From contig JABJAL010000051.1 in NCBI GenBank assembly GCA_018669005.1, forward strand, positions 1 through 58,361: a stretch of DNA of 58,361 nt. The letters are read 5' to 3'. Both the position numbers and the translations under genes were made by a program. A model generated the notes under the pieces. The model saw nothing but the letters and a program-made list of their open reading frames with translations, ran no database searches and was not told where the DNA came from. Source of the DNA: Nitrospinaceae bacterium (GTDB taxonomy: Bacteria > UBA8248). Positions 36,304 to 47,583 of this stretch are shown in pieces (within the stretch, counting starts at the first letter, position 1; each line of letters starts with the position of its first letter).

Positions 36304-37214
36304 TCGTGCAGGTCCCTCCCCGTCAGGCGGAGGAAAAGATCCTCAAGCGAGGCCGGTCGCCTCAAAAAATCCTCCTCGCCTGCCGCAAGCAGACGCCGCG
36401 CAGCCTCGGCCCCGTCCCGGCAATAAACATAATGAGTATCCCCGGCGCTCTCGATATCAAGGCTCATCTCGCCCAGAGCTTTCACCGCCCGCTCGCGCCC
36501 AGCGCCCCTGAGTTCAATGACCTCCTCTCCCACCCGCTCATTCACCAGCGCCGCAGGCGAGCCCTCGACAAGAATATGCCCCTGGTCCATGACCCCGATG
36601 CGGTCGCAGAGCTGCGCCGCCTCTTCCATGTAGTGGGTGGTGAGGAGAATCGTCAGCCCCCCGCTCTTCAACTCGCGGAGGCGCTGCCAGACGAGATGCC
36701 GCGCCTGGGGATCAAGGCCCGTCGTGGGCTCATCGAGAATGAGAAGCCGGGGCCGGTGGATGAGCGCGCGCGCTATGAGCAGCCGGCGCTTCATCCCGCC
36801 AGAGAGGGTTTTGATCTGCTCGCCCCATTTTTCTCTGAGCTGAACGAAGTCTAGAAGCTCCTCGATTCGCTCCCGGGAGCGACGGCGCGGGATGCCGAAA
36901 TAATTGGCGAATACCCACATGTTGTCGTAGACGGTGAGTTCGCTGTCGAGGGTGTCTTCCTGGGAGACGATCCCCATCCCCTCACGCGCCCGGCGGCTCT
37001 CAAAGGTGCCGTCGAACCCGAGGACGCGAAGCTCGCCTCCTCCACGACGGGTGGCGCCGTGAATCATGCGGATAGCCGTCGTTTTGCCCGCGCCATTCGG
37101 ACCCAGCAGTCCGTAGCACTCCCCCCGGCTGATTTCAAGAGTGATGCCGTCAACGGCCTTGAGGTCGCCAAATGATTTTGAAAGGCCGCGCGCGTCGATG
37201 TCTAGTTCGGCCAA
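36300..37214 (-). CDS. ABC exporter ATP-binding protein
   Basis: This ABC ATPase of 304 residues is of the NodI/DrrA/CcmA-like group. It has Walker A GPNGAGKTT, the Q-loop in VSQEDTLD, the signature LSGGMKRRL, Walker B LLILDEPTTGLDP, and the H-loop TTHYMEE. A C-terminal extension (about 225-304) is typical of the DrrA group. The start is TTG at 37212-37214, with AAGGTG five bases upstream. It pairs with the ABC-2 permease. Export of an unknown hydrophobic or glycan substrate is inferred. Confidence 0.92.
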   Translation of the reverse strand: MAELDIDARGLSKSFGDLKAVDGITLEISRGECYGLLGPNGAGKTTAIRMIHGATRRGGGELRVLGFDGTFESRRAREGMGIVSQEDTLDSELTVYDNMWVFANYFGIPRRRSRERIEELLDFVQLREKWGEQIKTLSGGMKRRLLIARALIHRPRLLILDEPTTGLDPQARHLVWQRLRELKSGGLTILLTTHYMEEAAQLCDRIGVMDQGHILVEGSPAALVNERVGEEVIELRGAGRERAVKALGEMSLDIESAGDTHYVYCRDGAEAARRLLAAGEEDFLRRPASLEDLFLRLTGRDLHE

Positions 37215-37249
37215 AAAAACACCTTCACAAGATCAAAAAATAGTTCGCT

Positions 37250-38509
37250 CTAAACGCCTCGAAGACTTTCGGCCTCAGCCACGCGCTCAATTGCGATAAT
37301 GAATGCAGCAGTGCGAAGTGAAACATTTCTTTGTTTGGCCGAGGCATGCACAGCTCGGGTCGAGGCCGCCATGATTTTTCCGAGCTCGCGGTTTACATGA
37401 TCCTCGTCCCATTTGAATTGTTGAATGTTTTGCACCCACTCAAAGTAGGAAACCGTTACACCGCCCGCGTTCGCCAAAATGTCGGGGATAATGTACACAC
37501 CCTTTTCCTCAAGATGAATCTGCCCTATCGAGGTGCAAGGCGCGTTGGCCGCCTCAAGGACGATGCGCGCTTTAATCTGATCGGAATTGTCCCGGTTGAT
37601 GACACCACCCATCGCCGCCGGCACGAGCATATCCACATCGAGGGTCAAAAGCTCGTCGTTCGAAATTTTCTCTCCGCCAGGAAACCCATCAAGAGAGCCG
37701 ACCTCTGACCTGTGGGCGAGCGCGGCCTTGATATCGAGGCCCTTTTCATTGAAGTAGGCGCCAGTGATATCCGAGATGGCCTGGACCCGGACATCGAGCT
37801 CACCCAAAAACCTTGCCGCAAAGGTGCCAACGTTGCCAAACCCCTGGACGGCAGCTGTCATATCGGCAGGCACCCAACCCTCAAGTTTCGCTATCTCCTC
37901 GAACACCATGACGACGCCTCGGCCAGTGGCCGCCTCTCTGCCCTGGGAGCCGCCCAGCGCGATGGGCTTTCCTGTCACGCAGGCAGGGCTATAGCCTTGC
38001 CTGCTGCTGATCTCATCGAAGATCCAGCCCATGGTCTGTGCACTCGTGTACATATCGGGGGCCGGTATGTCGCGGTAGGGTCCGAGGATGCGACTTATCC
38101 GGGATATGAATTTTCGGGTAAGACGCTCAAGCTCATAAACATTAAGGTCCTTAACATCGACGTTGATGCCGCCCTTTCCGCCTCCAAAGGGGATATCCAC
38201 AAGGGCCGTTTTCCAGGTCATCAGGGCGGCAAGGCCACGCACTTCATCCGTGTCCACATCGGTCGCGTAGCGGAGCCCTCCTTTGAAGGGCCCTCGTGCG
38301 CCGTTGAACTGAACGCGGTAGCCGGTATAGACACTAAGAGTGCCGTCGTCTTTTCTTATGGGTACTTCGACCTGAATTTCGCGAAATGGCGTAGAAAGAA
38401 GGGTGCGAACCTCATCGTCGAGGTTCATCGCCTCGGCGGCTGTGTTGAATTGCGTCTGAGCTGTTTGACCGATACTGACGTGTTCTTCTGCTCCCGCCGG
38501 CATAGACAT
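37250..38509 (-). CDS. gdhA: Glutamate dehydrogenase (Glu/Leu/Phe/Val family)
   Basis: The 419-residue enzyme interconverts glutamate and 2-oxoglutarate plus ammonia. It has GARGPFKGGLRYATDV, the catalytic Lys region MTWKTALVDIPFGGGKGGI, and the proton-transfer Asp in DIPAPDMYTS. The NAD(P)-binding domain follows with QGFGNVGTFAARFL. The length matches the hexameric class of about 420 residues. The start is ATG at 38509, or ATG at 38503, which has better spacing to AAAGGG. Confidence 0.94.
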   Translation of the reverse strand: MSMPAGAEEHVSIGQTAQTQFNTAAEAMNLDDEVRTLLSTPFREIQVEVPIRKDDGTLSVYTGYRVQFNGARGPFKGGLRYATDVDTDEVRGLAALMTWKTALVDIPFGGGKGGINVDVKDLNVYELERLTRKFISRISRILGPYRDIPAPDMYTSAQTMGWIFDEISSRQGYSPACVTGKPIALGGSQGREAATGRGVVMVFEEIAKLEGWVPADMTAAVQGFGNVGTFAARFLGELDVRVQAISDITGAYFNEKGLDIKAALAHRSEVGSLDGFPGGEKISNDELLTLDVDMLVPAAMGGVINRDNSDQIKARIVLEAANAPCTSIGQIHLEEKGVYIIPDILANAGGVTVSYFEWVQNIQQFKWDEDHVNRELGKIMAASTRAVHASAKQRNVSLRTAAFIIAIERVAEAESLRGV

Positions 38510-38593
38510 ACCCTTTCTTTGACACGATTAACTTTGGGGCGGAGTATTATCTAGCGGCGGCAACACCGGGCAGATTTCACCCGCCGGAAAGCA

Positions 38594-38830
38594 CTAATGG
38601 CCCGAGCACATACCGCCACAACATCCCCCGCCGCCAGCAAATCCGCTAGTGTAGGACGAGCTGGGGTTGTAGGCCCCCTTGTTTGCGCCCACACCAAAGA
38701 GCGAGAGTTTCTTGTGAACTTTCCCCGAATCACACTTGGGGCAATCGACGGATGATACGGCATCCACCGAGGCCACGATCTTTTCAAACTCGGATTCACA
38801 TTCGGCGCAAATGAATTCATACATAGGCAT
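38594..38830 (-). CDS. FmdB-like zinc-ribbon protein
   Basis: This 78-residue protein begins MPMYEFICAECESEFEKIV with a second CxxC in VDCPKCDSGKV. This is the FmdB/CxxC_CxxC_SSSS zinc-ribbon family, of which many members are thought to be regulators. A Gly/Ser-rich tail ends in GGGGCCGGMC, adding cysteines. The start is ATG at 38830, with a strong AAGGAGAG. The frame lies alone between transaldolase and glutamate dehydrogenase. Confidence 0.9.
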   Translation of the reverse strand: MPMYEFICAECESEFEKIVASVDAVSSVDCPKCDSGKVHKKLSLFGVGANKGAYNPSSSYTSGFAGGGGCCGGMCSGH

Positions 38831-38889
38831 TTCGACTCTCCTTCATCAACATTCTTGAATCAGACTTTTTTCAGTCACTATAAACCGAC

Positions 38890-39540
38890 TTACGCCTGCT
38901 GGGAGGCCTTGTGCCAATCCGCCATAAATTTCTCCAGCCCAATGTCGGTCAACGGATGCTTCAAAAGCTGGGGGATGAGCTGAGGCGGAATAGTTGCGAC
39001 ATCCGCGCCCATCTTGCACGCCTCAAGAAAATGAATCGGATGACGAACGCTCGCCACGAGCACCTGGGTGGCAAAATCGTAGTTGTGAAAAACCTGAACA
39101 ATGTCGCGGACCATCTCCATTCCCGGCTGGGCAAGATCGTCGAGCCGCCCCACGAAGGGACTAACGAACGAGGCCCCCGCCTTGGCGGCAAGAATCGCCT
39201 GGGTTGGGCTGAAGATCAGCGTAACGTTCGTGCGAATACTCTCCTCGCTGAGCTTTTTGACGGCGCGTAGGCCCTCGGGGCCGATGGGAACCTTGACCAC
39301 AACGTTCTCATGTATCGCGGCAAGCTCGCGCCCTTCCTCAACCATGGGCTCCCAGGCCGTAGCAATGACCTCGGCGCTCACGGGCCCGTCAATGATTTCA
39401 CATATCTGGCGAATCCGGGTGTGAATGTCGGCCCCCTCTTTCGCAATGAGCGAGGGGTTCGTCGTCACCCCATCGACAACCCCGAAAGAGGCCACCTCTT
39501 CCAAATCCTCAAGATTAGCGCTATCGGCAAAAATCTTCAT
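38890..39540 (-). CDS. tal: Transaldolase (small TalC/Fsa-like form)
   Basis: The 216-residue protein matches the short transaldolase group. It starts [15 protein letters not shown], has [12 protein letters not shown], and the Schiff-base Lys in [20 protein letters not shown] and the C-terminal [18 protein letters not shown] follow. It would transfer dihydroxyacetone units in the pentose phosphate pathway, or act as a fructose-6-phosphate aldolase; the two cannot be separated from sequence. The start is ATG at 39540, with AGGAGG upstream. Confidence 0.94.
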   Translation of the reverse strand: MKIFADSANLEDLEEVASFGVVDGVTTNPSLIAKEGADIHTRIRQICEIIDGPVSAEVIATAWEPMVEEGRELAAIHENVVVKVPIGPEGLRAVKKLSEESIRTNVTLIFSPTQAILAAKAGASFVSPFVGRLDDLAQPGMEMVRDIVQVFHNYDFATQVLVASVRHPIHFLEACKMGADVATIPPQLIPQLLKHPLTDIGLEKFMADWHKASQQA

Positions 39541-39671
39541 ATTTCCCCTGCCTCCTGGTTAACTTCGACCGGACATCGTGCGCCATCTGCGAGACGCCGA
39601 TGCGGGCAGTCGGCCTTAACGTATAAAAAAGATTACTCGACACTCCCCAAAAATACAAATAGTACTATTTC

Positions 39672-39947
39672 TTATTCACTTTCCTCTTGAGGCCCGCCAC
39701 GGTCTCCGTAAATTTTGGCACACTCCTCACCACAAAAAAGAAGCCGCTCACGCCTTACGCGCTTTGGCACACTTATCGATGTCGGAAAATAGCTCCCGCA
39801 CTCGGGGCAAATAAGCATTTCATCGTCCGCAACATCATCCCCTGCGCCAGAGCCCTCCATCTGCCTCGACATGCTGCCAAAAAGGCCTTTTAAGGCATAA
39901 AAAATTGCATAAAAAATCAGAGCGTAAATAATTATTCGAATAATCAT
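39672..39947 (-). CDS. Small membrane-anchored zinc-ribbon protein
   Basis: This 91-residue protein has an N-terminal membrane segment (MIIRIIIYALIFYAIFYALK). A short acidic linker is followed by a soluble domain with CPECGSYFPT and FCGEECAKIYG, which together make a likely four-cysteine zinc site. It resembles small PP0621-type proteins, but the function is unknown. It is divergent from the methyltransferase gene, with little space for promoters. Confidence 0.7.
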   Translation of the reverse strand: MIIRIIIYALIFYAIFYALKGLFGSMSRQMEGSGAGDDVADDEMLICPECGSYFPTSISVPKRVRRERLLFCGEECAKIYGDRGGPQEESE

Positions 39948-40016
39948 CTACAATGCCCCTTGGTGGCGATGGCAACACATCTGCTCGGCGCGCCCCACTT
40001 TAAACGGGAGACACCC

Positions 40017-40772
40017 ATGACAGATGAGCGGCCCTGGTTTGAAACGGGCTTCGATGAAGACTACCCAATCATGCAGACCTACGAGGAGTCGGTGACCGAG
40101 ATCCAGGCCACCTCTGCTGAATTGCTGCTCAATCTGGACCCACATTCGAAAATCCTCGATCTTTGCTGCGGCTACGGTCGACACAGTTTCTCTTGGCGCG
40201 AGGGCGGACACAACCCCGTGGGCCTTGATTTCAGCCCCAGCCTTCTTGCCCTCGCCCGCCAAAGGCAACCCACAGGAACTTGGGTCCGAGGCGATGTGCG
40301 ACGGCTACCCTTTGCAGAGGGCGCCTTCGACGCCGCCACCTTCATGTTCGTCTCGTTCGGCTACTTCGACAGCTCGGCCGAGGATCTTGACGCGCTCCGC
40401 GAGGCCCGCCGCGTCATCAGGCCCGGCGGGGGCCTTTATCTCGACATCAAGCTGCCGGCCACCCTGCGGGCCAACCAGCCACCAGACGCCACATTCAATA
40501 TTAAAGGCGCCGAAATTACCGAGGCCAGCCGCATTGTACAGACTCCCGAGGGCGAACGGTACGAGATTCGCCGAACACTGCGCCACCCCGGAAAACCCGA
40601 GCGCAAGTTCTTCTACTCAGTTCGCCTCTATGAGCCCGATGCCCTCAAGAATCTTCTTGAGGAGGCGGGCTTCAGCCGTATCCGGCTCTACGGTGACTAC
40701 AATGCGTCGGCCCTTGAGGAAGGCAGGCCCCGCCTCATCGCCCTCGGCGAGAGGCCTCATCTTCAACCCTAG
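40017..40772 (+). CDS. SAM-dependent class I methyltransferase
   Basis: This protein of about 251 residues has a Rossmann-type methyltransferase fold. Motif I is KILDLCCGYGRHSF, followed by NPVGLDFSPSLLALAR and the acidic GDVRRLPFAEGAFDAATFMF (motif II region). IRPGGGLYLDIK comes next. A C-terminal beta-rich part follows. The substrate is unknown. The start at ATG 40017 was chosen over 39960 because GGGAG lies just upstream and the N-terminus then aligns with family starts. The gene converges on the DUF3465 gene with a four-base overlap of the stops. Confidence 0.85.
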   Translation: MTDERPWFETGFDEDYPIMQTYEESVTEIQATSAELLLNLDPHSKILDLCCGYGRHSFSWREGGHNPVGLDFSPSLLALARQRQPTGTWVRGDVRRLPFAEGAFDAATFMFVSFGYFDSSAEDLDALREARRVIRPGGGLYLDIKLPATLRANQPPDATFNIKGAEITEASRIVQTPEGERYEIRRTLRHPGKPERKFFYSVRLYEPDALKNLLEEAGFSRIRLYGDYNASALEEGRPRLIALGERPHLQP

Positions 40773-41216
40773 CGGTAGACATTCCCCTCCAAGCGAATCC
40801 AGCCGCCCGGTCGCTTTCCCTCCGGATCATGGTGGGTCCAGTGCAGAAGCCCACCCTTGGCGTTCCACTCGTAGCGCCCCCTGACCTCCACTTCATCTCC
40901 CGTCGCTAGCGGCACCCTCGGCGCGAGATCGATGTTGTGGCTGATGAGCAGGGTCTGGCCACCTTTGAGCCTGATGATGAAACGCTGATGCCGGCTGCCC
41001 TTCAAATCGTCCTTTAGCAAACGAACAACCTCACCCCCGGAGCTGAGCCATACACCAGATCGCCGCTCCACAGACGCCTGCCGGGCATCGATTCCGGCAG
41101 GGTCGGTGGCGACCGCCGCAGTTAGCAAGCCTGTCGAAAGCAATCCTGCTGCCAGCAGCCCTACGACCAGAAATTTGGCGACGAGAACCGCCGCAAGGGC
41201 GAGCGCGGCGCGCAAT

Positions 41217-41236
<20 letters not shown>
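40769..41236 (-). CDS. DUF3465-like exported protein
   Basis: This 155-residue protein has an N-terminal hydrophobic segment (signal or anchor, [19 protein letters not shown]). Its conserved domain matches the DUF3465 pattern: [32 protein letters not shown], and a final [18 protein letters not shown] and PGGWI. The family function is unknown; it looks like a small beta-barrel (OB-like). The start is ATG at 41236, overlapping the carB end by 20 bases, with GGGAG upstream. Confidence 0.85.
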
Positions 41237-44531
<3,295 letters not shown>

Positions 44532-44613
44532 CTCGTGAAAAAACCCTTCCCTTAACTCATAGTCGAAAAATTATACCGCCCGCTTCTGCCACGACCTGTT
44601 AGGTCACGACCTA

Positions 44614-45879
44614 TTAGGCTGGGGCCTCAGCGTTTATAAGTTGAAACTCTTGCCGTTCAAAGTAGCGTTTTAATGAATAAAGAATCGATAGGTTAATTAC
44701 CCCGGCCAGCGCCGCCACCCCAAACGAAACCGTGTAGGCACCCGTCAGGTCGAAAAAAAATCCCCCCTGCCAGCCGCCAATCCCCATACCAAGCCATCCG
44801 CAGAAAAAAACAGTCCCCGTCGAAACACCCCGCCGGCGAAGGGGAACAAACTCCCGCACACAAATAACCAGACAAATCATCACGCCGCTATAGAAAAAGC
44901 CGTAGACAAGGGCGAGGGTGTAGAATCCCGTCAGCGAGGTCATTTGCGTAAACCAGAACACCAGAATGGTTTGAGATATCGAGGCCAGCATATAAGTGCG
45001 CAGCCCCCCGATTGAATCGGTGATTCTCCCGTAGGTGATCCGCCCGAAAAAACTGCCCACTGCGATGATTAAAAGAATACCAGCCGCCTTTTGGGGCGCA
45101 ATCCCTCTGTCCTGTGCCAACACCACCAGATGGAGCATGGGGGTGGCCATAGAAATGCAACAAAAAATCGCCGCCGAGCCGAGCCAGGCGCTAACAGCCA
45201 TAGGCGAGAGCAAAAAAGTTTCCTCTTGAGCGACCGCCGCAGGTGGGCTCTCCCTTTCCGCTGAGTGTCCTCTGGCCTCAGGTTGTTCTCCAGCCGCAGG
45301 CGCTCGCCGAATCAACAGAGCCAGCGGCACCAACACCACCAGCGCAAAAACGCCCAATGCGCTATACGCCCCGCGCCAGCCCGAGAGTGAAATCAGGTAG
45401 GCAACAGTGAAGGGCACAACCCCGTTGCCGAGCCCCCCCCAGGCCGAGGCGATGCCGAGGGCAAGACCCTTATTTTTTGTGAACCAGTTGCCAACGCTCG
45501 AAATGAGCGGTGCCTGGAACGATGACACCCCCAGGCCCATCAGGGTTGAGAAAATATAAAACTGGGTGAGCGAGCCCTGGCGGGCCAAGAGCAGATAGGC
45601 GGCCCCTAAAATCACAGCGCCAGCCAAAACTACCGGGCGAGCCGAATAGCGGTCCGACATATGGCCCATTAAAATGCCACCTGCCCCGAGAATCAGCGCA
45701 GCAGACAAATAGGCAAAAGAGGTCTCCCCCCGATACCACCCCATCTCGGCGGTGAGCGGCTTCATGAACACCGAGAGCGCCGACATCGAACCCACCGCCA
45801 TCATCATAAAAGTTCCGGCCACCGCCACCATCACCCAGCCGTAGCGCGGCTCGGGCGCATGTTCACTAGAAATGCTCAA
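44614..45879 (-). CDS. MFS transporter (oxalate/formate or monocarboxylate antiporter-like)
   Basis: The 421-residue protein has twelve predicted membrane segments. It starts RYGWVMVAVAGTFMMMAVG, has the loop 2-3 motif MGHMSDRYSARPVV, and a central polar loop of about 35 residues (AAGEQPEARGHSAERESP). The second half shows GRITYGRITDSIGG. The pattern matches MCT/OFA-like MFS proteins that carry small organic anions; the substrate is unknown. The start is TTG at 45877-45879, with AGGAGAGAG upstream. It sits in the accessory block between carA and carB. Confidence 0.87.
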   Translation of the reverse strand: MSISSEHAPEPRYGWVMVAVAGTFMMMAVGSMSALSVFMKPLTAEMGWYRGETSFAYLSAALILGAGGILMGHMSDRYSARPVVLAGAVILGAAYLLLARQGSLTQFYIFSTLMGLGVSSFQAPLISSVGNWFTKNKGLALGIASAWGGLGNGVVPFTVAYLISLSGWRGAYSALGVFALVVLVPLALLIRRAPAAGEQPEARGHSAERESPPAAVAQEETFLLSPMAVSAWLGSAAIFCCISMATPMLHLVVLAQDRGIAPQKAAGILLIIAVGSFFGRITYGRITDSIGGLRTYMLASISQTILVFWFTQMTSLTGFYTLALVYGFFYSGVMICLVICVREFVPLRRRGVSTGTVFFCGWLGMGIGGWQGGFFFDLTGAYTVSFGVAALAGVINLSILYSLKRYFERQEFQLINAEAPA

Positions 45880-45904
45880 TCTCTCTCCTGTCTTTCAACA
45901 TCTT

Positions 45905-45939
45905 CCCTCACCCCAACCCTCTCCCGGAGGGAGAGGGAG
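45905..45939. repeat. Palindromic REP-like element, copy 1
   Basis: The 35-bp element ccctcaccccaaccctct ends with a hairpin ctctcccggagggagag. Copy 2 (46393-46427) is the same orientation with one or two differences, and copy 3 (46548-46582) is inverted. Copies 1 and 2 flank the DUF559 gene on both sides. Confidence 0.9.
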
Positions 45940-45951
45940 AAAATATTTCAT

Positions 45952-46305
45952 TCACTTCTCGCCAAGGGCATCTCGTATCCGATCCAAAACACCCTCGATA
46001 TTTTTCATTACATCAGCATTCCAAAAACGAATTACCCGAATACCCTCGACCGCAAGCGCCTTTGTTCTTTCTGCATCGTATTCGGCCTGCTCTATGTGAC
46101 CGCCGCCGTCCAGTTCTACTGCCAGCCGCGCCTCATGACAGCAAAAATCTAAGATGAACGGCCCAACTGGGTGCTGGCGGCGAAATTTCGCACCTAATCC
46201 ACTGTCTCTCAAATGTCGCCAGAGTTTTCGCTCCGCCTCGGTCGATTCTCGTCTAAGCTCGCGAGAGCGGTCCTTCATTTTTTCATCGAGCGGCGTCTTG
46301 GGCAT
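45952..46305 (-). CDS. DUF559 (Vsr-like) nuclease-domain protein
   Basis: This small protein of 117 residues matches the DUF559 endonuclease-like family. It has RSRELRRESTEAERKLWRHLR, GLGAKFRRQHPVGPFILDFC, and the catalytic-type ARLAVELDGGGHIEQAEYDAER, with the PD-(D/E)xK-like Asp and Glu of the Vsr fold. The C-terminus has GIRVIRFWNADVMKN. Function is unproven; members occur beside REP-like palindromes in many genomes. Two copies of a palindromic repeat flank it here. The start is ATG at 46305, with GGAGAG upstream. Confidence 0.88.
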   Translation of the reverse strand: MPKTPLDEKMKDRSRELRRESTEAERKLWRHLRDSGLGAKFRRQHPVGPFILDFCCHEARLAVELDGGGHIEQAEYDAERTKALAVEGIRVIRFWNADVMKNIEGVLDRIRDALGEK

Positions 46306-46392
46306 AAATACTCTCCAGCTTCGCTGCTATTCACTCACCCCAACTATGCAGAATTCATGAACAAGAACAATGATTTGATTATTCCATTCATT

Positions 46393-46427
46393 CCCTCACC
46401 CCAACCCTCTCCCGAAGGGAGAGGGAG
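46393..46427. repeat. Palindromic REP-like element, copy 2
   Basis: Same sequence and orientation as copy 1 at 45905-45939, with cccgaaggga in place of cccggaggga at the hairpin tip. It is 88 bases upstream of the DUF559 start codon. Confidence 0.9.
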
Positions 46428-46547
46428 CAAAATCCCTTTCATCAATTCCGCTACTCATTCCGGGATAAAATAATTTCCTACAAATCCAGATTCGAATAAA
46501 TCCACTACCAACCTCAACCCATCAATCCCAAAGCCTTTGCCCTTCGT

Positions 46548-46582
46548 CCCCTCTCCCCCCGGGAGAGGGTTAGGGTGAGGGA
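46548..46582. repeat. Palindromic REP-like element, copy 3 (inverted)
   Basis: The reverse complement of copies 1 and 2 with a few changes: ccctctccccccgggagag then ggttagggtgaggg. Copies 2 and 3 face each other, as in a paired REP arrangement (REPIN). Confidence 0.88.
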
Positions 46583-46595
46583 GGTTTTGATGTTC

Positions 46596-46802
46596 CTACC
46601 CCATCAAAATCCGCTTCGTGCTCGGAATCGAAACCACCAGCGAGGCCGCGAGGGTCCACCAGCCGGCCCTGGTCCAGTCGCCTCCCGCGTAGCCCGCTAT
46701 CAAAAACCCTAATGCCACCCCGCCCAGAAATTTCGACGTAACGTGCCCGTACAAAAGCGGCACCGGCAGCACTCTGAACCGTCTGATCCATGTGGAGAAC
46801 AT
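46596..46802 (-). CDS. Small membrane protein of unknown function
   Basis: A 68-residue protein with two hydrophobic segments (KFLGGVALGFLIAGYAGG and AGWWTLAASLVVSIP). The ATG at 46802 is preceded by AAAGGAGATTCGCCA, which is a strong ribosome-binding site with good spacing, so it is more than a chance frame. There are no known motifs. It lies between REP-like copy 3 and an inverted-repeat element. Confidence 0.55.
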   Translation of the reverse strand: MFSTWIRRFRVLPVPLLYGHVTSKFLGGVALGFLIAGYAGGDWTRAGWWTLAASLVVSIPSTKRILMG

Positions 46803-46873
46803 TGGCGAATCTCCTTTGGCGGCGGGGGTTATAATTTCCTTCCTTCTCTCTTTTAAATCTTTGATCCTTGGTT

Positions 46874-46958
46874 GTCATTCTGAGCGCCAGCGAAGAATCT
46901 GCCTTTTCATTTTCACAACAGCCGATTCTTCACTTCGCTCCGTTTCGTTCAGAATGAC
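46874..46958. repeat. Inverted-repeat element of the cattctgag type
   Basis: The left arm gtcattctgagcgccagcg, continuing aagaatc, is matched by a right arm gattcttcacttcgctccg, continuing to ttcagaatgac. The arms are imperfect inverted repeats around a 20-30 bp centre. The same tccattctgag/gaagaatc motif is a widespread bacterial non-coding repeat. No transposase is nearby, so it may be a small non-autonomous element. Confidence 0.75.
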
Positions 46959-46962
46959 AGGC

Positions 46963-47580
46963 TCACAGTCTACTTTTTACGCTCTCTTTAATTTGAATTT
47001 CACCAAGATTCTTCAAGCAACTCACAAAGTTAATTACCAATTTCTGATCGGCCAGAAGGCGCGTTTTATATTCACTGATTGCCCGGACAAACAAATTTTT
47101 TAGATGCCAAATATTTATATAAATTTCTTGTTTTCCATTACCTAGATTGCTGGTCGACATTTCTCTATGGGCAGAAGTTATTTCGTCATCCACTGTCAGA
47201 ATTTGATTTTCTCCAATGTCGAGGCCATATGAATGCACAAGTGAATGACGAAAATTAATTAGTGCACTTGCCTCTTGTCCTCCCAAATCCAGAATATCCT
47301 TCATGAATATTTTTACTTCTTTCGTTCCTTCTCCTGGCTCATTAAATTTACCCTTGCCAGAGTACATTTTTGTGAGCAATTCAAATCCAATCATGATGCC
47401 TAAACAAATTAGCAAAGGAGATTTCAACTTTACGGTTCCTGCCGGGTCATTTTCTTCGCCATACTGATCCCTCAGGTCTCTACGAAGCAAATAAAGCACA
47501 GGTCTTCTTTCATCAGATTGGGAGTCTGATGGGTCCATGAAAACTCTTTCAATATCGAGACAATCATCAGAAATAAGCAT
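46963..47580 (-). CDS. Uncharacterised protein with a HEPN-like RxxxxH motif
   Basis: A 205-residue protein with no recognised domain name. The central helical region holds NFRHSLVHSYGL, with Arg111 and His116 in the Rx4H spacing of the HEPN superfamily, which includes many toxins and defence ribonucleases. The rest is unremarkable. Base composition is markedly AT-richer than in the flanking car genes, which suggests recent acquisition. The ATG at 47580 follows the carA stop by three bases, so it is translationally coupled to carA; an ATG at residue 15 is also possible. The activity is unknown. Confidence 0.65.
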   Translation of the reverse strand: MLISDDCLDIERVFMDPSDSQSDERRPVLYLLRRDLRDQYGEENDPAGTVKLKSPLLICLGIMIGFELLTKMYSGKGKFNEPGEGTKEVKIFMKDILDLGGQEASALINFRHSLVHSYGLDIGENQILTVDDEITSAHREMSTSNLGNGKQEIYINIWHLKNLFVRAISEYKTRLLADQKLVINFVSCLKNLGEIQIKESVKSRL

Positions 47581-47583
47581 CCC

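Larger units (their letters stand above)
46306..46595. other. Intergenic region with two palindromic repeat copies
   Basis: This stretch of 290 bases contains REP-like copy 2 (46393-46427) and inverted copy 3 (46548-46582), plus AT-rich sequence between them. No gene was recognised. Confidence 0.6.
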
